Under the pieces are notes generated by a model. The model was not told the origin of the DNA. It saw only the letters and a program-made list of their open reading frames with translations, and did no database searches. This document shows positions 58,272-64,000 of a DNA stretch of 64,000 nucleotides, one piece after another; within the stretch, counting starts at the first letter, position 1, and every line of letters begins with the position of its first letter. The stretch is from Dacryopinax spathularia (lineage: Eukaryota > Basidiomycota > Dacrymycetes > Dacrymycetales > Dacrymycetaceae), in contig JBBPFI010000016.1 of NCBI GenBank assembly GCA_037974965.1, positions 186,001 through 250,000 on the forward strand, in the 5' to 3' direction. The translations under genes and the position numbers were made by a program.

Positions 58272-61227
58272 TTACAGTTGTTTTGACTTAATGGCACACG
58301 CACTACTGTACACTTGGATAACAAAATCCGCATCAACATGCGCAGAAACGATACTAGCGACAAGCCGATATCGCCCAGCGCTCAATCGAACATCATGAAA
58401 AGCCGCGCCGGCTACGGTGTCCGTGAACTGTCCGGAGCTTGCCACTTCTGTAGTTCGGGTATCCGAACTGGATATGGCCTCTAGAAGGAGCTTGATGGGC
58501 GTAAGTGACGCCGGCGGAATAAGTTGCAGGCGGGCGCTGTTCTCGCGTTCAGCTGCGATTACGGGCATGGGTGGGTGTGACGCACCTGAGCACGGTCGGC
58601 TTGTCTAGAACCAGCTCATACGGCGAGCTTGGAGCGCCGACATGCCTGGGTTTATAGTCAACGGATGCTCTCCTAGAATATGCAGGCTCCTACCATCGTC
58701 CCTGCAGCCGCTTGCTAAACATCCCAGCCCCCTCCTGAGGGATCGGCTTGAGCTCAAATGGTTGGGAACACTCCATGTGTAGCTTGAACTCCCCGACCAC
58801 ACCGGGTTCGAAGGACGAGACGATGACTGTGTACGTCCCAGCTCGGGCTTGAGCTTCGCACATGCCAAATCCATAGTTGTACGTTCCGGAATCCTTAATG
58901 ATTTTGGTTTGCCGTACGCTGTCAAGGTCCGTAAGTCCGTGGTATCAAGAGATGTGGGGGGGGGACGTGCTCGAAAACCCTTTCACCTCGCCCCCAAACA
59001 ATCTGGACATGCAAAGGGAGATCCTTCGACCCGTGCACGGACACCCTAATCTGAGCACCATTTGGCGCGATACTCCCACTCAGATCCGGCTTGACAATAA
59101 GCGCATACTGCGGATTCCGCATGAAGGTGGTATGAAGCGCATTGCCGCCTGCTGTAGAAGCCGTAAAAGTCCCGTTAACCCATTGGGAGAACGAGTAGAC
59201 ATGCGTGGGCTCGGTCAGAGCGAAGGCTATGTGCGAGAAGACCGAGAGGGTGTAGGCCGTGTCGCTGCCTATGCCATGGCGGGAGGTGATTACTGATAGG
59301 GCGTTTTCGTCGGGTAGGCGGGAAGTGCGGACAAGAACATGTGGGCTGTCCGTATAGGTCGCCTGCCGGGGAAATAAGCTGACGGTAGACATAAGTTGTA
59401 GCGCGATTGAATACCTCCAGTGCAGGTCTGACAGTTGCAGAATCCGCTTCGGCAACATGAAATACATGCCCAGCAATAAAGGTCTCTTCGTCCTCCTTTC
59501 CAGTAATATGACGGGACAGCAGCACCCATATCTCCGTGTCTCCGGCAGTCGCACCGGAGAATATCACGTTGTATTGATGATTTGAAGCTATCGGGCGCAT
59601 AAGCAACGTGGATTTTCCGAGGAAACTATCGGAACTGACTCCAAGCCTCGCGATCCGCTTGCGCACGATTCGGCTGCCACAAGCTGCGGCCTTCTGAGCC
59701 CCGTTCTGGTATGTACGAGCGAATTCGCTCACCTATGTATCACCGCCTTGTGCGCAAATATCCCGGGGTCCCAATTCAGGTATATGCTATCGAATATCCC
59801 ACAAAGATCGTCCCATTCCATCTGTATCAGTCCTTCTACATGCACATGAGCCATACATATCTCCCGCACCGTAGAAGTGGGAACGCACCAGAATACACCT
59901 TCCGGCCTGCCTCATCCCTCCTCCTTCCCCAAGGATTCCACAAGCTCACAGTACGCTCAGCGCCCTTCTCCTCGAGCCCAATCACAGCATACGCGTGAAA
60001 CGGCGTTAACTTATGTTCTCCGAATACGCCTGGTGAGCGGCCGGTTCCAACTGTCATTAGACATGTGCCAGCGTTGAAGGCTTTGTGTAAGCGGCGCCAG
60101 GCCTTTTCCCGCTGGAATTTGGCGCTGCACGGCGTTAGTTGTCCACGCTCCAGCAAGAAGGAAACTGGAGACACACTCAACGATCCGGATGTGCTCTGGA
60201 ATCCAGCCGGTTATCGCACTAGATTCGTATCAGCTTCCAACTCCACCGGTGGGAGGGGACAGCGGAGGAGGAAAATAATATAGAAAAAGAACGATGCATT
60301 GAAAGTCATGAGGTAGAGTAAAGGAGGCACGTACTGCAGATCGATACTCCCATTACTGCCTCCAAAATCGTACCCTCCCATAACCTTCAGATACGCCTTC
60401 TCCAGTAAACTAGGCCACAGCGCCTTCCTCCCCTTCGTGCTCACACACAACAAGCAGCCGTTCGCCCTCATAGGGAGCCGATCGTCGATCGTCACCCGTC
60501 GCTCGGCACCATTCAAGTGTAGGAGGACATCGTACCTCCCACTTGGGGCGCATATAGGCAGGCCATCAGCGTTCTGGGGGTAGAGGCTGGAGAGGCCGAG
60601 GCGCGCGTTGAAGCGCGTGTTGTGGGAGACACAGACGGCGAGCGCGGCTACGACGGAGCAGTCGGTGATTGTCTCCTGAATGAGGTCGCTTGGTCCAAGG
60701 TCGGGAGAATGGAGGGGGATGTCAGGTTTGTGCCAGCCTGCCAGGGCAGAACGCTGAACAGCGGAGAGCGAGGGCAAACCGTCGGGGTCTTCGAATACTT
60801 CTGCTCCGTTCAGACCGGGCTCTGACTCTGCAGCTGGTCCGCCAGGGAGAGAAAGCCCGGATGTAGACCAAAGAGGATATCGCCGACCGCCTATCACGGC
60901 AGATCGGTCCAGCACCGCAGCTTGTGCCGCTTTGCCAAGCCTTTCGCGCGCCACAGGTCGGACATCTTTCTTGTGCGCTTTTATCTTCTCTGCTCTGTCG
61001 AGTGCGCGCTTGGCGAGGGACTTGTAGCGCGCTTGGTCGGCTGCCTTGGTCGCCGCGTCCGAGGGCGAATTGGGAGCGGAAGGTGTCGGAGAAGACGAGG
61101 AGGAAAATGAGGAGCGGGATAGATGAAGGAAGGACTGGGCGGCGGTGACATAGAGACGGAAGGCGTCGTCGTACGATCCGGACAGTTCGAGTTGGGCGGC
61201 TTTGTTTAGGGCGGCCTTGGGTGACAT
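58272..61227 (-). CDS. RIM13: Calpain-like cysteine protease of the pH-response pathway
   Basis: The N-terminus (ALNKAAQLELSGSYDDAFRLY) is a MIT-type helix bundle. The protease core has the catalytic Cys in ETITDCSVVAALAVC, the His in HKLTPFHAYAVIGLEE and the Asn in VSLWNPWG. A spliced joint restores DLHAITGWIPEHI (intron about 60332-60234), a stretch characteristic of PalB/Rim13. Next comes MEWDDLCGIFDSIYLNWDP, then two calpain-III-like beta domains (EIWVLLSRHITGKEDEETFI; HVYSFSQWVNGTF; VIVSSFEPGVVGEFKLHME) and a C-terminal end ICIKSKQL-like tail (CAIKSKQL). At least seven introns are needed; those around 59690 and 58950 are uncertain. Known role: with ESCRT-III/Rim20 it cleaves Rim101/PacC at alkaline pH. 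An ATG at 61353 does not join in frame, so 61227 is used as start. Confidence 0.88.
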
Positions 61228-62541
61228 GTATTTGTGAGTGCATGCGAAGGGAGATGGTCAAAGACGTACTTCTGCTTGTGGGGCTTCGTCGGAGGCAGGT
61301 GGTCGTTGCGCGGCACGAGGGGGCGGGGCAGTTGGAGAGGATCGCGGTGGCATGGCCGGTTGCAAAACATCAGACAGAGAAATAAGAGTATGAGTTAAGT
61401 AGGAGCTGATAAAACAGCAGCCAGAAACCCAACAACGCCAGGAAGGGTTAGGCTATTAGTAGTACGAGGCTGCCCAGATAGCACGCCCGGCAAGACCAGC
61501 TTGAGAAGCAGATTATCAGATCGCAGATTACGCCGTTGTCTTGACAGATAGCACGGTGCCGTTGCGGAAGCCGGAGCCACCGACGCTCATACCAAGGGGT
61601 AGCACGAGGAGAAGGAGTAAAGGTACGAGTCACGCTTGCCACACGGGCCCTATGAAAACCCGGGATGGTAGGGGTCCAGTGGCGTTGTGTGGACGGATCT
61701 ACGACTCGGATGCGGGGATAACGTGGGCGAAGAAATCCCGACGACGATGGCAGATATTTGATGATCGGCCGTATCGATCATTAACTACGATCGGGATGTG
61801 ACACTTCAACGGAAAGGTATACTACTGCTGTCTTTTGTTCCATCGCGTCCGTTGATAGATTAGTCTACCGCCGTGATCGGAACTAAAGCCATCGATCAAA
61901 GTGACCCTTCAGTCAGAATGTGTACTGTCGGGGTCCTTGATGCCAGTGTGTGTTGTGTCAGATCTGCTTATCTCATCTGATCACCTTTTGGGAAGCGCCC
62001 CCCGTCGTCGCGCCGCCCCGTACATACCCCGTTTCGATGTTGAATCGCATACAGGCCTATAAACCCCCAACCGCCCGTCGATTACCAAATTGAATTCGGT
62101 CCACGAACTATACTTGAGAGGCAAAACCAACAAAACTCTGATTGCCTCGGACTATCTACTCTACTCGACCGGTCAGCCTTTCCTCCCCACCTATTTCTCT
62201 TTGGACGACGATATCGGCTTCCAACGCGCCCCGCGAACTCGTGGTCCGGAACACGTGAAGATTGCAAAGATCTGTTCGCAAAGTGTCGGATCAGTTTCCC
62301 ATTCGTATTTGGGTCGGAATGAGTTGGGCGGTGCTATAGCTGGCAATCGACGCATCCGCCACAACAAGCTCAGACTTCCGATTCCCCGAACATCGCGCCT
62401 CGAGGCAAAACTGCCAACGGATTACTTCATCCCGCCGGCTGCAGTCGAATATACAATAACATCTTCACCTCTCCGTACGTCCCCATCATCCTGTCACCGC
62501 TGTCACCGCACTACAACGCACCCGTCTATCCGTAGCCGCAT
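61228..62541. promoter_or_regulatory. Divergent intergenic region (RIM13 / methyltransferase)
   Basis: 1.3 kb between divergent starts. A frame open from 62090 to 62629 lacks an ATG and a motif, and is most likely 5' UTR of the methyltransferase gene. Confidence 0.45.
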
Positions 62542-64000
62542 ATGCCCCTCTCACAGTCAATACCTTCAAACCCTACGGCCTCGTCATCCCACTCGCCTGA
62601 TCCGCCACTGCCCGAAGGCCCAGAAATGAGGATAGAAGACGTCCTCCCGCCTTCCTACTTTACCCCACCTGCCATGGCCTCACCTCCACCCGGCTTGGCA
62701 GCTCCGACGAGGACAGTCGTTCACTCGCACGGCGACCCGCAAGGACCCACCGTCTTCCTCGGCTCAGCGCCTGTAGCGGGCCCAAGCACACCTGGGCAGT
62801 CTCGTCGAGGACCATCTGAGTCGTATCCTCCCGCTGGTCCCGTAGCCGCCGAGGACGACTCCTCTTCCTCCGACTACGCCTCCGCCTCTGACATCGAAGA
62901 CGATGACTCCGATTCTGTAAGTATCGCTACGACCCCTGCGCTCACGCACGACGATGGGACCGCATCCCTTGAGAGCCGAAGTATCAGGAGCTCTAGCCCT
63001 GCGAGGAGCGTGTATTCTCTTACGAGTAGTCTGAGGGAACGGGCATTTAGAGAGGTGCATGGGAGGAGCGTGAATGCGCATAGCGATGTTTACCTGTTAC
63101 CGGCGGATGACGAGGAGACTCGGGTGCGCCTTTCCCCTTCTCGCTGCAGCTTATAGTCGTGTTAACGATTTGCAATCGCACAGAGGTTGGATGCCCAACA
63201 TCACATGCTGGATCGCCTCATGCCTGGCATCCTGGGTCCGGTAGACGAAGTGCTCGCCCCTCCTCCTCCCGGCGGTCGACAAAAAGCGGTCCTCGATCTA
63301 GGCACAGGCAGCGCAATCTGGGCGATTGAAGTTGCGCTCAAGTACCCGCACGTTGACGTCGTGGGCGTCGATCTGGCCCCAATGCAGACACGCGAGTTCC
63401 CGCCGAACTGTAGAGTCGAAGTGGACGATATCAACCTAGGAATGCCCCATTTTCATGGGCAGTTCGATTTTGTTCATGCGAGGTTGATCTCCTCAGGGGT
63501 AAGCTTTTTTTTTTGGCGGATCGCGGTAATGAAAATGCTGGCTAATATGCTGCGCAGATTAAGGACTACTGCGGCCTAATTCACGAGATCGCCCGTATCC
63601 TTCGTCCAGGTGGCCTTGTCCTCATCGAAGAATGGGACTTCAGAATGTACCGCTCCGTCAACTCTCAAGACGGCCCGAACGCGTCATATGAGCTCGCCCC
63701 GCCCAGCACGGAAGACCGGCCTTACTGGGCCGCCCTGGCAGAATGGCTCCGCCTACTCGGACTGGCGGTTAGGCAGAGGGGAGGGGACGTGGACGCGGCC
63801 GCCTTTGCGAATATGTGGATCAGGCAGCATGGAGGGTTTGAGGATGTTGGTTATCAAGATGTGTGGATTGCTACGCAGCCGCATTTCACCGGTGCGTCTT
63901 ACATCCCTCTAAGCCGCATTCCGTGTCGCCGCTCGCCGCACGATCTCTCGTTCCTTCCTACTTCGTGACGAACATGTGCTGACGCCTGCTCCTGTTATAG
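62542..64000 (+). CDS. Class I SAM-dependent methyltransferase, 5' part
   Basis: Exons 62542-63123, 63184-63498 and 63558-63891 are joined in phase; the last intron runs from 63892 to 64000 and its AG acceptor is exactly the right edge, so the next exon starts outside the window. The first 194 residues are Ser/Pro/acidic and probably disordered. The SAM-binding domain starts after [10 protein letters not shown] with motif [18 protein letters not shown], then DVVGVDLAP (acidic loop) and the post-II stretch [12 protein letters not shown]. Motif [19 protein letters not shown] is the usual post-III block. This layout is that of the fungal LaeA/UMTA-like methyltransferases, many of which act in secondary-metabolism control, but the target cannot be read here. 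Confidence 0.88.

Noticed and set aside
61269-61353. Upstream exon of RIM13 starting at the ATG at 61353
   Set aside because: The donor gtacgt at 61270 leaves a phase that does not join to the MIT-like frame with any nearby AG; it may be a 5' UTR intron instead.
62090-62629. 179-codon open frame before the methyltransferase
   Set aside because: Begins at a TTG, has no ATG or motif, and overlaps the methyltransferase start in another frame.

Overview
The window looks like a nuclear contig of a basidiomycete fungus. Genes are GC-rich and split by many short introns (about 33-110 nt) with GTGCGT/GTACGT/GTGAGT donors. The host proteins (Rit1, a Bem2-type RhoGAP, a PalB/Rim13 calpain, Ecm31-type PanB) are fungal, and the DNA transposons (KDZ, hAT) are of kinds common in Basidiomycota. 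I could not fix a species.

Layout. 1-7.7 kb: 3' end of a mitochondrial carrier gene, an HSL-type alpha/beta hydrolase, a 3.5 kb stretch without a supported gene, and a histidine-phosphatase-fold membrane protein. 9.4-20.5 kb: repeat locus 1, split by an 8.74 kb KDZ transposon carrying a transposase and two accessory genes. 21-36.3 kb: a single-pass LRR protein divergent from RIT1, a 3.6 kb gene-free stretch, then a giant Bem2-like RasGEF/PH/RhoGAP gene. 36.8-42.0 kb: repeat locus 2, split by a 2.9 kb hAT transposon. 42.3-50.8 kb: an MFS anion permease, a secreted flavin amine oxidase and a SulP/STAS transporter. 51.4-55.1 kb: repeat locus 3, with two inverted 1.03 kb copies. 55.1-64 kb: tandem panB paralogues (one frameshifted), RIM13/palB, and the 5' part of a SAM methyltransferase gene.

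The most unusual content is the repeat family at loci 1-3. Loci 1 and 2, with the nested transposons removed, are both about 2.35-2.38 kb and share one plan: an outer head M1 pointing inward, an arm holding a palindrome with paired TGAGACA boxes and a GTTCGA (B-box-like) hairpin, an inner head M2 pointing outward, a roughly 0.8 kb middle, then head M3 and a mirror-image arm ending in M1. The heads M1, M2 and M3 have different 5' parts, with tRNA A-box-like motifs, but all end in the same module of about 55 nt: a T-arm-like hairpin, a second hairpin whose stem shows compensatory changes between copies, and CACGTTTTGCA. Thirteen copies of this module lie in the window. I do not recognise the family, and it encodes no protein that I can see. 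KDZ and hAT elements each landed in one copy, leaving perfect 8-bp target duplications, so the repeats predate both insertions.

The host genes do not form one pathway. Themes are transport (carrier, MFS, SulP), Rho signalling and polarity (Bem2-like), ambient-pH signalling (Rim13) and pantothenate synthesis (PanB pair). All gene models are read by eye from frames and splice sites; exact exon edges are best supported for the hydrolase, phosphatase, LRR, RIT1, Bem2-like, hAT and methyltransferase genes.
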